DNA from: CAZNLH01 sp964573995
GTDB lineage: Bacteria > Gemmatimonadota > CAZMKB01 > CAZNLH01
NCBI GenBank assembly: GCA_964573995.1
Contig: CAZNLH010000026.1
Coordinates: 1 to 35,285, forward strand
Reading direction: 5' to 3'
DNA length: 35,285 bases
The notes below the pieces were generated by a model. That model had not been told where the DNA came from, did no database searches, and saw nothing but the letters and a program-made list of their open reading frames with translations. The position numbers and the translations under genes are program-made. Position 1 is the first letter of the stretch. Every line of letters begins with the position of its first letter. Below are positions 15,656 to 24,363 of this stretch, one piece after another.

Positions 15656-17349
15656 GCAGGAGCAAGAAAGAAAGACTTGGAGAACTCCTCCTTTCGGCGG
15701 GGCTCATTACGGAGGAGCAACTCCAGGAGGCGCTAAAGGTCCAGAGTAACACGCACCAGAGACTGGGTGAGATCCTTATCCAACTCGACTATGTAAACGA
15801 GGCGGACTTGATGAATCTCCTGAGCGAGCAACTGGGTATCCCCACAATTGACCTCGAACATTACGTGATAGAACCGCAGACGATCTCCTTGATATCACAG
15901 TGGCTGGCCGAGACGTACAAGGTAATCCCGCTTTTCAAGTTGGGAGATACCCTGAATGTGGCTATGGTGGACCCCCAGGACATAATGGCACAGGACGAAA
16001 TCCGGCGTGAGACGGGACTTGAGATCGAGCCGGCTATTTGTACGCATTCCGCGATGGAACGGGCCCTGAGCCAGTATTACGGTACCAAGGCCACCCTTGA
16101 AGACGTCATCGACGAGGCCTCGCAGACGACTCTGGAAGGGGATCAGGTCGGCGAACTCGAACTGAGGAACCTGGAGGGGATCATTCAGGAAGGACCGGTG
16201 GTTCGTTTCGTAAACGAGTTGATCTTGCAGGCCGTAAAAGAGAAGGCGAGCGACATTCATATCGAGCCCGAGGTGAAGTATACGAGGACGAGGTTCCGTA
16301 TAGACGGCGAGATGTCTGAGGTGTCAGTGTTGCCGAAGGGCCTGGAATTACCGGTTATTTCGCGGATAAAAGTAATGGCTAAGTTGGACATAGCCAAGAA
16401 CAGGGTGCCCCAGGACGGCCGTTTTGAACTGAGCCTTCCCAATGAAGAGATCGGGATCAGGGTGTCGACCTTCCCAACGATCAACGGTGAGAACCTCGTG
16501 ATGCGGGTCTTGAACAAGAATGCCGTCTCCATGGGGATGAACGCCCTTGGTGCCGAGCCGGATGATTTACAGAAAATATTGGATTTGCTCAAGCGTCCTT
16601 ACGGGTTTATACTGATCACCGGTCCTACTGGCAGTGGAAAGACTACTACGCTTTACGCAATGATCAACGAGATCAATTCAATAACAAAAAATATTATTAC
16701 CATCGAAGACCCGGTTGAATATCAACTGGAGATGATCAGGCAATCACAGGTCAACCCCAAGGCAGGCTTGACATTTGCGAGCGGGTTGCGCGCCATCCTG
16801 CGGCAGGATCCGGACGTTATCATGGTTGGGGAGATCCGTGACAGGGAGACGACTGAGATCGCCATTCAGGCAGCCATGACCGGCCACCTGGTCCTGGCGA
16901 CATTCCACACCAATGATGCGCCCGGTGCGCTGACCAGGATGGTGGAGATGGGTGTCGAGCCGTTTCTCCTGGCCTCGACCGTCACGGGGGTAATCGCGCA
17001 GAGGCTGGTACGTACGTTGTGCAAAAAGTGCAAGCAACCCTATGACCCCCCTCCAGAACTCCTGAAGCGGCTCTTCGGGAGGGTCCCGAGCAATGGATCG
17101 TTCTTCAAGGCAAAGGGTTGTGAGAGTTGCCGTATGGGCGGTTTCAAGGGGAGAAGGGCGATCTTCGAGGTCCTCATGATAGATGATGAAATAAGAGAAT
17201 GCCTGGTGACGCAGCCTCACAGCGGGAGGATACGCGAAATTGCAGCGTCCAAGGGGATGACGAACCTCAGGGAGAGTGGCCTGATGAAGGCGGTGTCGGG
17301 GGAGACCAGTATCGAAGAAGTTGTCGAGGCAACCATAGAGGTGTCCTGA
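15652..17349 (+). CDS. Type IV pilus / type II secretion assembly ATPase with MshEN domains (PilB/GspE/MshE-like)
   Basis: 565 residues, GTG 15652 with AGGTGG about seven bases ahead, overlapping the previous gene. Residues 8-31 and 37-60 are two tandem RLGExL-type motifs of about 24 residues, the c-di-GMP-binding MshEN signature. Then the linker, N2 domain (SDIHIEPE) and the ATPase core: Walker A GPTGSGKTT (324-332), Asp box IEDPVEYQL, Walker B IMVGEIRDRETTEIA, His box TGHLVLATFHTND. A zinc tetracysteine is formed by CKKC (457-460) and CESC (490-493). It powers extension of a pseudopilus or pilus at the inner membrane. The MshEN copy plus the neighbouring GGDEF gene suggests c-di-GMP control. 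Confidence 0.94.
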   Translation: MSRSKKERLGELLLSAGLITEEQLQEALKVQSNTHQRLGEILIQLDYVNEADLMNLLSEQLGIPTIDLEHYVIEPQTISLISQWLAETYKVIPLFKLGDTLNVAMVDPQDIMAQDEIRRETGLEIEPAICTHSAMERALSQYYGTKATLEDVIDEASQTTLEGDQVGELELRNLEGIIQEGPVVRFVNELILQAVKEKASDIHIEPEVKYTRTRFRIDGEMSEVSVLPKGLELPVISRIKVMAKLDIAKNRVPQDGRFELSLPNEEIGIRVSTFPTINGENLVMRVLNKNAVSMGMNALGAEPDDLQKILDLLKRPYGFILITGPTGSGKTTTLYAMINEINSITKNIITIEDPVEYQLEMIRQSQVNPKAGLTFASGLRAILRQDPDVIMVGEIRDRETTEIAIQAAMTGHLVLATFHTNDAPGALTRMVEMGVEPFLLASTVTGVIAQRLVRTLCKKCKQPYDPPPELLKRLFGRVPSNGSFFKAKGCESCRMGGFKGRRAIFEVLMIDDEIRECLVTQPHSGRIREIAASKGMTNLRESGLMKAVSGETSIEEVVEATIEVS

Positions 17350-17434
17350 AACAGGCAGGAGCAGTTGGCAGTGCGCGGCCTGACGATCCATTTGAATGGG
17401 ACAGATGGGGCAGAGTGTCCCCGGAGTTCATGAT

Positions 17435-18646
17435 ATGCCCCTCTTTACCTATAGGGCGAGGAATGAACAGGGGACCCTTGTCAAGGGCAGAATCGAGGCG
17501 GAAGATCAGTTTGATGTCGCCAGGGAACTTGGTGTTCAGGGGTATGTCCCGGTTCGGATTCGGAGGAGTCTCGGTTCCGGGGCGAAATTTTCGTTGAAAC
17601 TGGGACACCGGGTCAAAGCGGATGATCTAATCCTCTTTACCAGGCAGTTCCATACCATTATCAGGACGGGCGTACCCCTTGTCAGGGGTCTCCAGACCCT
17701 CCGGGATCAGAGCGAGAACGAGGCCATGCGGGAGGTCGTTTCATCGCTCATGGAGGATATCCAGAAAGGAAATCCCCTTGGCGAGGCCATGAGGAAGCAT
17801 CCGAAGGTGTTTTCCTCCATCTATTGCAATACCATCAGGGCTGGAGAGACATCGGGTCGTCTGGAAGAGATCCTCGATAGGCTTGCTGAACTCCTCGAGT
17901 ATGATCAGAAGGTGAAAGAGGAGATAAAATCAGCGACGAGATATCCGATTCTCGTGTTGATCGTGATGAGCCTGGCGATCTTCGTGTTGATGACGTTTGT
18001 CGTGCCGAAGTTCACGACGCTCTATGCGCGCTTCGACATGGAATTGCCACTCCCCACAAGGATACTCATGGGGGTGAGTTCATATTTTCAGAATTACTGG
18101 TATGTAAACATCCTTGCCGTAGTCGCGCTGATTGTGGGTTTTCGCCTTGTGGTACGAACGGCCCGGGGGAGAAGGGCATGGGATTGGTTAAAGTTGAATG
18201 TGCCGGTAATTGGGAAGATTACTTTCAAGGGCATCATTTCGAGGTTTTCCCGGATGTTCGCGACCCTGACGGGCAGCGGGGTCCCTATCCTCGAGACGCT
18301 GAATATCATGAGACTTGCAGTCGGGAACACGGTGATTGCCGGGAGGATCAAGGAGGTTCGGGACAAGGTCATGGAGGGGACGGGGATCGCTGGTCCCATG
18401 AGCAAGACGGGAAAATTCCCCCCACTCTTTGTCCAGATGGTTTCTATAGGGGAGGAGACGGGGGCCCTGGAGGACATGTTGCTGGAGGCCTCCCGTCACT
18501 ATGAGAGAGAGATCGATTATCACCTGAAGCGCCTTACGGCTGCAATCGAGCCGATTCTTATCGTGTGTCTCGGCGGTATGATGCTCCTGTTGGCCCTGGC
18601 GATATTCATGCCTCTATGGAACCTGGTGGGAATCGTCAGGCGATGA
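17435..18646 (+). CDS. Inner-membrane platform protein (PilC/GspF)
   Basis: 403 residues from ATG 17435, chosen over 17396 because MPLFTYRARNEQG is the family's usual N-terminus and GGAG lies nine bases ahead. Two T2SSF domains: the first around LILFTRQFHTIIRTGVPLVRGL and SIYCNTIRAGETSGRLEEIL, the second ISRFSRMFATLTGSGVPILETL and PPLFVQMVSIGEETGALEDMLLEASRHYE. Three or four transmembrane helices (ILVLIVMSLAIFVLMTFVVP and two later). It transmits ATPase motion to pilin assembly. About 85 bases separate it from the ATPase gene. Confidence 0.94.
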   Translation: MPLFTYRARNEQGTLVKGRIEAEDQFDVARELGVQGYVPVRIRRSLGSGAKFSLKLGHRVKADDLILFTRQFHTIIRTGVPLVRGLQTLRDQSENEAMREVVSSLMEDIQKGNPLGEAMRKHPKVFSSIYCNTIRAGETSGRLEEILDRLAELLEYDQKVKEEIKSATRYPILVLIVMSLAIFVLMTFVVPKFTTLYARFDMELPLPTRILMGVSSYFQNYWYVNILAVVALIVGFRLVVRTARGRRAWDWLKLNVPVIGKITFKGIISRFSRMFATLTGSGVPILETLNIMRLAVGNTVIAGRIKEVRDKVMEGTGIAGPMSKTGKFPPLFVQMVSIGEETGALEDMLLEASRHYEREIDYHLKRLTAAIEPILIVCLGGMMLLLALAIFMPLWNLVGIVRR

Positions 18647-18705
18647 CCCGGATGGCAGGTGCCGTGCGGCCCTCTTCAGGTCCTGGTCCGTGGAGGAAAG
18701 GAGGA

Positions 18706-19149
18706 ATGATGCGGGATCGAATCGCCGCCTTTACACTGATAGAATTGACGATGGTGCTCGTCGTGGTGGCACTGATCATGGCAGCCGCTATCCCAAGGGT
18801 GGGGATGATGATAGAATCATCCAGGAAGGCGGCGACGCTGGAGGAGATGATGGAGATCAAGCGTGCAATAGTGGGAGACCCCCAGGTTACAAGCGGGGGG
18901 CAACTGGTAAATGCGGGCTACGAGGGAGACGTCGGCACCCTTCCGGACAACCTCCTTGCCCTTTCGGTGAAACCCCCCACCGTGCCTTCGTACAACAGGT
19001 TCACCAGGAGGGGGTGGAACGGTCCATACATCGATCCTTCCAACAGTGATTACCTGCTCGATGCATGGGGAGTGGCATATCAATACAACAGGAACAACCG
19101 AACACTAACGAGCGTGGGAGGTTCGGAGACCCTTGTTATTACATTTTAA
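18706..19149 (+). CDS. Type IV pilin / GspG-like pseudopilin 1
   Basis: 147 residues; start ATG 18706 (or 18709) behind AAGGAGG. Short class III leader MMRDRIAA, cleaved before FTLIELTMVLVVVALIMAAAIP with Glu at mature position 5. The globular part has GYEGDVGTLPDNLLAL, RGWNGPYI and LLDAWGVAYQYN, a GspG-like motif set. It lacks cysteine and has Ala rather than Gly at -1, still acceptable for prepilin peptidase. No prepilin peptidase gene is in the window. The next gene shares this core. Confidence 0.88.
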   Translation: MMRDRIAAFTLIELTMVLVVVALIMAAAIPRVGMMIESSRKAATLEEMMEIKRAIVGDPQVTSGGQLVNAGYEGDVGTLPDNLLALSVKPPTVPSYNRFTRRGWNGPYIDPSNSDYLLDAWGVAYQYNRNNRTLTSVGGSETLVITF

Positions 19150-19174
19150 CCGCGCAGGATCAAGGACACTGATA

Positions 19175-20332
19175 ATGAGAAGAGATCTGATGTCTCGAAT
19201 ACTCCAGCGAGGGGCCAGGTGCTCGTCGGCCCGCGCGTTCACCTTCCTGGAGATGCTAATGGTGATCGTGATCATCGGTATCCTGAGCACGGTCGCCTTG
19301 CGGGTGATCGATAACGCCCTGGATCGGGGTCGGTTCGAGGCGACGGTCAAGGAGATGGACCAACTCGTAGAGGCAATGGTGGGAAACCCCGATCTCTATT
19401 CAGGGGGAGTCAGGACCGACTTCGGTTACTTCGGTGACGTGGGTTCACTGCCACCCAATCTCGATGCCCTGGCGAGCAATCCTGGATACGGGACCTGGAA
19501 CGGCCCTTATATCAGCCGGGATTTTACCCAGGACCCGAATGGATTCAAGATCGATGCCTGGGGAAACTCATATTCCTATCAGGGCCTGACCATCACCAGT
19601 AGCGGCGGCGGCAGCACGATTACGCGGAGGATCGCCGACAGCCAGAGCGATCTGACAAGCAATACAGTCAGGGGAGTAGTCCTCGACGGCGTAGGGAACC
19701 CGCCGGGGACGGAGGCCTCGAACGTGACCGTCAGGATCACTTTCCCCAATGGTTCTGGGTCGATGACGACCCGTGCCACCTCGCCCAATGCCTCGGGCTC
19801 TTACGGTTTCCTCAACCAGATCCCTATAGGGAACCAGGAGGTCAACGCCGTATATTCAACCACATCCGATACGGCCACCCTCTTCATCTCCGTTCTACCC
19901 GGGTCCGAGACGATCGCGAACCTCCGTCTGCCGGGAAATCTCTGGAGTGCGGCCGGAGGAGGTGGGGGACTAACCCTGGTGGCAGGTTCCGCTACTACTA
20001 AGAATGGGGGGAGGGATATAGAATTCAGGGTGGAGAACAATTCGGGCAGCGATATATCGATTACCTCGATAAAGGCCGTATATGCGACCAGCGCCTGGTA
20101 TGAACAGGTCAAAATCGCCGGCAGCACTGTATTCAACAACAATAACCCGAGAGGGGGGAGTGGGGATACCCAGACGTTTTCATCCATTATCATCTCGAAC
20201 GGCAGCAACGTCAAAGTTGAGTACAAGAAATTCAAGGATGCCCAGTCGGGGCCGGCCATGAACGTGGATATGAGCGGTACATCTTTTACCATCACGTTCA
20301 GCGACGGCTCGGTGGTCACCTTCAGCGTTTAG
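19175..20332 (+). CDS. Long pseudopilin 2 with C-terminal beta-rich domains
   Basis: 385 residues from ATG 19175 (AAGGA eight bases ahead); ATG 19190 is also in frame. Leader ends ARA before FTFLEMLMVIVIIGILSTVAL. Residues about 60-140 repeat the core of pseudopilin 1: GYFGDVGSLPPNLDAL, TWNGPYI, IDAWGNSYSYQ. Then a segment like a carboxypeptidase-regulatory beta-sandwich (VRGVVLDGVGNPPG, GSYGFLNQIPIGNQEVNAVY) and a Ser/Asn-rich C-terminal domain (ENNSGSDISITSIKAVY, SSIIISNGSNVKVEYKKF). About 240 residues longer than a normal pseudopilin; the extra domains may form a tip or adhesin. Two tandem pilins with the same core suggest duplication. Confidence 0.85.
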   Translation: MRRDLMSRILQRGARCSSARAFTFLEMLMVIVIIGILSTVALRVIDNALDRGRFEATVKEMDQLVEAMVGNPDLYSGGVRTDFGYFGDVGSLPPNLDALASNPGYGTWNGPYISRDFTQDPNGFKIDAWGNSYSYQGLTITSSGGGSTITRRIADSQSDLTSNTVRGVVLDGVGNPPGTEASNVTVRITFPNGSGSMTTRATSPNASGSYGFLNQIPIGNQEVNAVYSTTSDTATLFISVLPGSETIANLRLPGNLWSAAGGGGGLTLVAGSATTKNGGRDIEFRVENNSGSDISITSIKAVYATSAWYEQVKIAGSTVFNNNNPRGGSGDTQTFSSIIISNGSNVKVEYKKFKDAQSGPAMNVDMSGTSFTITFSDGSVVTFSV

Positions 20333-20378
20333 AGAACCCCTTAAGTTTGTGTGGGGAAAAGCAAGGGAGGCTTGTCGG

Positions 20379-21203
20379 ATGCGCTATTTTGAGCAGTTGG
20401 GGATGTCTAAAGACCCTTTCGGTCCGGTGAACGACACATCTTTTTTCTACCCTACACGCGGGCAAGTGGGGGCGATTAAAAGGCTGGAACTCACGCTCAG
20501 GATGAACGGCGGCCTGAACCTGATACTGGGAGAACGGGGAACCGGGAAGACGATGTTGAGCGAGGTGATTGCGGAGCAGGTCGATGCGTGGGGAAAATAT
20601 TTTCTCTGTAAGTTGTTCTCGAAGTCTCAATTCAGGACGGATTACCGTTTATTCCGGGAACTGGCCGGCCACCTTGATATCTCAACACCATGCAGGTCAA
20701 CGGGAGAATATAAGAACGCGATACAGGATTATCTCTTCCGCCATCTGGTCGAAGAAGAAAAGACAGTCGTCATCGTGATCGACGATGGCCATTCCCTTGG
20801 TGTTTCCGGTCTCAGGGACCTCGCATGGCTTCTTGGCAACGGCCTGGCAGGCTCCCGCCTCGTCCACCTGGTTGTCCTGGGTGAGTTGAAACTACTGGAA
20901 AGCGTGAATAAGATCGAGAATATAGGCGACTATCTCAACTTGGTTTACACCCTGAACCCGCTCGACCCCGAGGAGATGAAAGAGGTGATCTTGCATCGCT
21001 TGAATGTTGCAGGAAACATGAAATCGAGGGAATTGTTCGATGACCTGGCGTTGAATGAGATATGGCGCCTGAGCAAGGGCAACCTGATGAAGGCGAACCT
21101 GATGTGTTTGCATTCCCTGACTTCCATGACAATCCGTCAGGGTAGGATCGTGTGTTCTGATACAGTAAGATCGGTGGCGAGAGACTGGGGAGTCGGCAGA
21201 TGA
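20379..21203 (+). CDS. ExeA/MshM-like AAA ATPase
   Basis: 274 residues, ATG 20379 with GGGAGG eight bases ahead. MRYFEQLGMSKDPFGPVNDTSFFYPTRG is the standard ExeA-family opening. Walker A is GERGTGKT, Walker B VVIVIDDGHSLG. The remainder is AAA-like (LNPLDPEEMKEVILHRLNVAG). In T2SS and MSHA systems such proteins help assemble the secretin or bind peptidoglycan; no peptidoglycan-binding domain is visible here. Its stop overlaps the start of the PilM-PilN gene by four bases. Confidence 0.88.
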   Translation: MRYFEQLGMSKDPFGPVNDTSFFYPTRGQVGAIKRLELTLRMNGGLNLILGERGTGKTMLSEVIAEQVDAWGKYFLCKLFSKSQFRTDYRLFRELAGHLDISTPCRSTGEYKNAIQDYLFRHLVEEEKTVVIVIDDGHSLGVSGLRDLAWLLGNGLAGSRLVHLVVLGELKLLESVNKIENIGDYLNLVYTLNPLDPEEMKEVILHRLNVAGNMKSRELFDDLALNEIWRLSKGNLMKANLMCLHSLTSMTIRQGRIVCSDTVRSVARDWGVGR

Positions 21204-23182
21204 GCCTCGGAAAGGAGACCTCACCCAGCGAACCTGAAGGGGAAGACGCCGTGCGCAGTGAATATGCGATGGGTGAGGAGCATGAACCTGCACCCTTGTC
21301 TGAGGCCCGGATGGAGAAGGCAAGCGCACGCAGGGATGAACATTCTCAATTTTCCTTGATGAAAGGTCTCAAGGACATCCTCCGGAATCCGTTCAAAATG
21401 AGGGACAGGACCACCCTCGGGATAGATATAGGGACTCATTCCATTAAGATGATCCTCGCGAGAAAGAGGGGCAAGACCGTTGCCTCCCTATCGGCGCGGA
21501 TCGTCCGCAGGGCGGAAGAGGGACATGGAGAGAAGGACAATTTTAATGACATAGTGCCGTTGATAAAGGAGTCGGTAAGGGAATTCAAGGGTGAGATCAA
21601 CAATGTTGTAATGGTGATCCAGGGCCCGGCCGCTATCGTCAGGAGGGTTGAAGTTCCACCGATGCCGAAGGGAGAGTTGAAGACGGCGATACCATGGGTA
21701 ATCAACAAGTTTCTGCCTTATTCAATAGAGGACGCCGTCTTCGACTACGAGATAATAGGAGAGAGGACAGGTACGGGTGAACTGGAGTTGATCGTAGCGG
21801 TAGCGGAGAAGGAGTGGGTCAATCACTTGATTTCCCAGGTGAGGAAGATAGGACTTCCTCCTTCCATAGTCACTGTGGCCCCTTATGCCCTTGGGAATCT
21901 GATGAGAGAAGTCGATTGGGAAGAAGGGGACATGAATGTCGTCGTCAATATCGGAGAACAGGTAACAAATATATGCTTCTTCTCGCCCAAGCGGCTCGAG
22001 TTCTCGAGGGATATTCGGACGGCCGGGGGAGCGATCACCTCATCACTGACCGGCAAGGTGAGTTACAAGGGGGAAGAATTCAGCATCGATCCGGAGACCG
22101 CAGAGAGACTGAAGTGCAGGTATGGTATTCCAATGGGTGAGATGCCGGAGTTCTCCGATATGGAAATACCCTTTTCAAGCATCCAGGCCCTTCTCAGGCC
22201 CTCTGTGGAACGACTTGCAACGGAGATTGATCGTTCTATCAAGTATGCGGCGAGGACCTATGGCATACACGATATCCACAGGGTGATGTTGACCGGCGGG
22301 TCAGCCAACCTGGTCAATCTCCCCGAGTACCTTACTTCCACGCTGGGCCGGCCGGTCGAGACATTTAACCCCGGTCTTGACCTGGATGGCGTCAGGTGTA
22401 TTCTCGACGAGGGGAGCCAGGCAGTCTTCCAGAAGTTCGGCCTGTCGCTTTCCGTTGCCCTCGGCCTTGTAATGGAGCGCGGTGATTCGCTGAACCTGAT
22501 ATCGTCGGGAGTACATGACATAAGGCAGGCGGTACTTGAGAGGAAGATCCTGAAGACCGCCGCCGGCCTGCTCATCCTGGTGCTGGCGGGTACTTCCATA
22601 AATATGGAGGTAAAACGCAGGATCGACTTGCTTGAATTGGCCGGTGCCAACATGTCATGGAATTCTATCCGGGACGACCCGAGTTATCAAGACGTACAGA
22701 CGATAAGGGGTCGAGTTGGGATGGAGGAAAAATTGCTAAGCAAGTTTAATGCGAGTCATGATATCACCCCGCTCCTGCTCAAGGACATCAGTCATCGCAT
22801 CCCGGAGGGCGTGATCCTTGACGACCTGACGTTGAAGATGGTCAAGGCAGTAAGTGACAGCACAAAAGGGTCTGAAGATCCTGAAGTGGCCACGGATGAA
22901 GGGTCGGAAGCGGGGGGTGGGAGTGAAGATGTTTCACGTGAGAAACCATCGAATAAGACGAGCGGTTGGATCCTGGAGATCGGTGGGATCATCACTACCC
23001 CACGGGCGTTTGCCGAACCCTTGTTGAGCAATATCATGATGGACCTGAGCCTCTCTCCCTTTCTCGGAAGGACTGACTTGACCAGCCTCGATGAGGCGAA
23101 CGAATTGGGTCTCAGCGGGATGGAATTTTTGATCCGATGTGATGTCATAAGGCCTCCCTTCGAGGAAGTTGGTGCCCAGTAA
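21200..23182 (+). CDS. PilM-PilN-like fusion protein
   Basis: 660 residues. The first 70 residues are a charged extension. Residues about 72-440 form a PilM-type actin-like ATPase: GIDIGTHSIKMILARKRG, VPPMPKGELKTAIPWVINKFLPYS, GGAITSSL, and MLTGGSANLVNLPEYL. One transmembrane helix near 449-465 (TAAGLLILVLAGTSINM) follows, then a PilN-like periplasmic part with LLKDISHRIPEGVILDDLTLKM and an acidic low-complexity loop (EDPEVATDEGSEAGGGSEDV). PilM and PilN are usually separate; here they are one chain, so the cytoplasmic ring and the periplasmic arm are covalently joined. The gene is followed by PilO- and PilP-like genes. Confidence 0.9.
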   Translation: MSLGKETSPSEPEGEDAVRSEYAMGEEHEPAPLSEARMEKASARRDEHSQFSLMKGLKDILRNPFKMRDRTTLGIDIGTHSIKMILARKRGKTVASLSARIVRRAEEGHGEKDNFNDIVPLIKESVREFKGEINNVVMVIQGPAAIVRRVEVPPMPKGELKTAIPWVINKFLPYSIEDAVFDYEIIGERTGTGELELIVAVAEKEWVNHLISQVRKIGLPPSIVTVAPYALGNLMREVDWEEGDMNVVVNIGEQVTNICFFSPKRLEFSRDIRTAGGAITSSLTGKVSYKGEEFSIDPETAERLKCRYGIPMGEMPEFSDMEIPFSSIQALLRPSVERLATEIDRSIKYAARTYGIHDIHRVMLTGGSANLVNLPEYLTSTLGRPVETFNPGLDLDGVRCILDEGSQAVFQKFGLSLSVALGLVMERGDSLNLISSGVHDIRQAVLERKILKTAAGLLILVLAGTSINMEVKRRIDLLELAGANMSWNSIRDDPSYQDVQTIRGRVGMEEKLLSKFNASHDITPLLLKDISHRIPEGVILDDLTLKMVKAVSDSTKGSEDPEVATDEGSEAGGGSEDVSREKPSNKTSGWILEIGGIITTPRAFAEPLLSNIMMDLSLSPFLGRTDLTSLDEANELGLSGMEFLIRCDVIRPPFEEVGAQ

Positions 23183-23200
23183 CAGGGAGAACAACGGCTG

Positions 23201-23797
23201 ATGAAGGGCGTTATTGCGAACAGGAAGATCTTGGTGAGCGTCATGATAATGACGGTAGTGGTGTTCCTTTGGTATAACCTTCTATATACGAGACAGAAGA
23301 AGGAACTCCTGAAACTGGACCAAGAGATTTCTAAGGTCGAGTCTCTCGTGTCACGATGGGTTTCGGATACAAGGAGCCTCTCCGATTATAACAGCAAGCA
23401 CCTTGTATTAAAGGAGAAACAGCATCAATTGCTGGAACGGATCCCGAAGGCGGATCAGGTCCAGGAACTGGCCGAACGTATCGTGGACCTGGGAAGTACA
23501 CATCAATGCCAGGTGACCTATATCGGGATACCCTTTTCGAGCCTTTTTTCAGATCGGGCGAGAGGGGATGAGACCATTCAGGGCCAGTTGATGGTGGTTC
23601 CTTTGCAAGTAAACGTAAAGGGGCAATTTATTTCAATTGGGAACCTCATGGAATCGTTGAGCAAACTGCCGTTTTTTTCATCCTTTGGAGACCTGGAAAT
23701 CACCCGCCTCGCCGGTGGAAACGGCGATCTGGTGTCCAGTTTTTCCATGGTGGTGTATGTCCTTCGTAGTACATCACAGGTGGGAGAGGCCTCCTGA
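23201..23797 (+). CDS. PilO-like alignment-subcomplex protein
   Basis: 198 residues, ATG 23201 with AGGGAG about 11 bases ahead. One N-terminal transmembrane helix (ILVSVMIMTVVVFLWYNLLY), then a coiled-coil-like region (KELLKLDQEISKVESLVSRW, VLKEKQHQLLERIPKADQVQELAERIV) and an alpha/beta periplasmic end (LQVNVKGQFISIGNLMESLS). This is the PilO/GspM plan. It partners with the PilN half of the preceding fusion. Confidence 0.85.
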   Translation: MKGVIANRKILVSVMIMTVVVFLWYNLLYTRQKKELLKLDQEISKVESLVSRWVSDTRSLSDYNSKHLVLKEKQHQLLERIPKADQVQELAERIVDLGSTHQCQVTYIGIPFSSLFSDRARGDETIQGQLMVVPLQVNVKGQFISIGNLMESLSKLPFFSSFGDLEITRLAGGNGDLVSSFSMVVYVLRSTSQVGEAS

Positions 23798-23800
23798 GGG

Positions 23801-24361
23801 ATGAAAATGAGATCGTTATCAGGAATAATCACTTCTCTTTCCAAGTCATTGTCGGGATGGATAGGGGATCCGTCGCAGTTCAAGGAGAAGAAGTGGATCG
23901 CCTACGGATTCTTCCTGTTGATCGGCATTGTCCTGTTTATCTCCGTCGGGGGGAGTCGGGGCAGGTACTCCGATACTTCTCTGGGGCAGGATAGTAATGC
24001 TGGAGAGGCATTCAATAAGATGAGCGCAAAATTGGGCGATCTCGGTGGTGGTGTGGGTGTGGCCAACAGGCAAGGCCTTTCTGCTAAAGAGGCCGTGCCT
24101 GTCTATGATACATGGGGACGGGATCCCTTTGCAATCCCTCGAAAGGGTAAAAACGCCGCCACGCGTCACAAGGAAAAACAGGATCTCCACCTCTCCGCCA
24201 TATCATGGAGGGGAGACAAGGCCTTTGTCCTGATCAATGATACTGTCCTGAGCAAGGGCGATAGGATCGCTGGCGCCGAGGTCCTCGAGATCTACCAGAC
24301 CAGCGTGGTGCTCAGGCGGGGAGGCCGATGGATCGTTCTGGATTTGAATGGAGACGGGTGA
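23801..24361 (+). CDS. PilP/GspC-like inner-membrane protein
   Basis: 186 residues, ATG 23801 (ATG 23807, with GAGG seven bases ahead, may be the true start). A transmembrane segment (WIAYGFFLLIGIVLFISVGG) around 32-55, then a linker, then a homology-region domain: WGRDPFAIPRK, LHLSAISWRGDKAFVLINDTVLSKGDRIAG, VVLRRGGRWIVLDL. PilP and GspC use this domain to contact the secretin. Unlike many PilP proteins it is membrane-anchored rather than a lipoprotein. Confidence 0.85.
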   Translation: MKMRSLSGIITSLSKSLSGWIGDPSQFKEKKWIAYGFFLLIGIVLFISVGGSRGRYSDTSLGQDSNAGEAFNKMSAKLGDLGGGVGVANRQGLSAKEAVPVYDTWGRDPFAIPRKGKNAATRHKEKQDLHLSAISWRGDKAFVLINDTVLSKGDRIAGAEVLEIYQTSVVLRRGGRWIVLDLNGDG

Positions 24362-24363
24362 TT

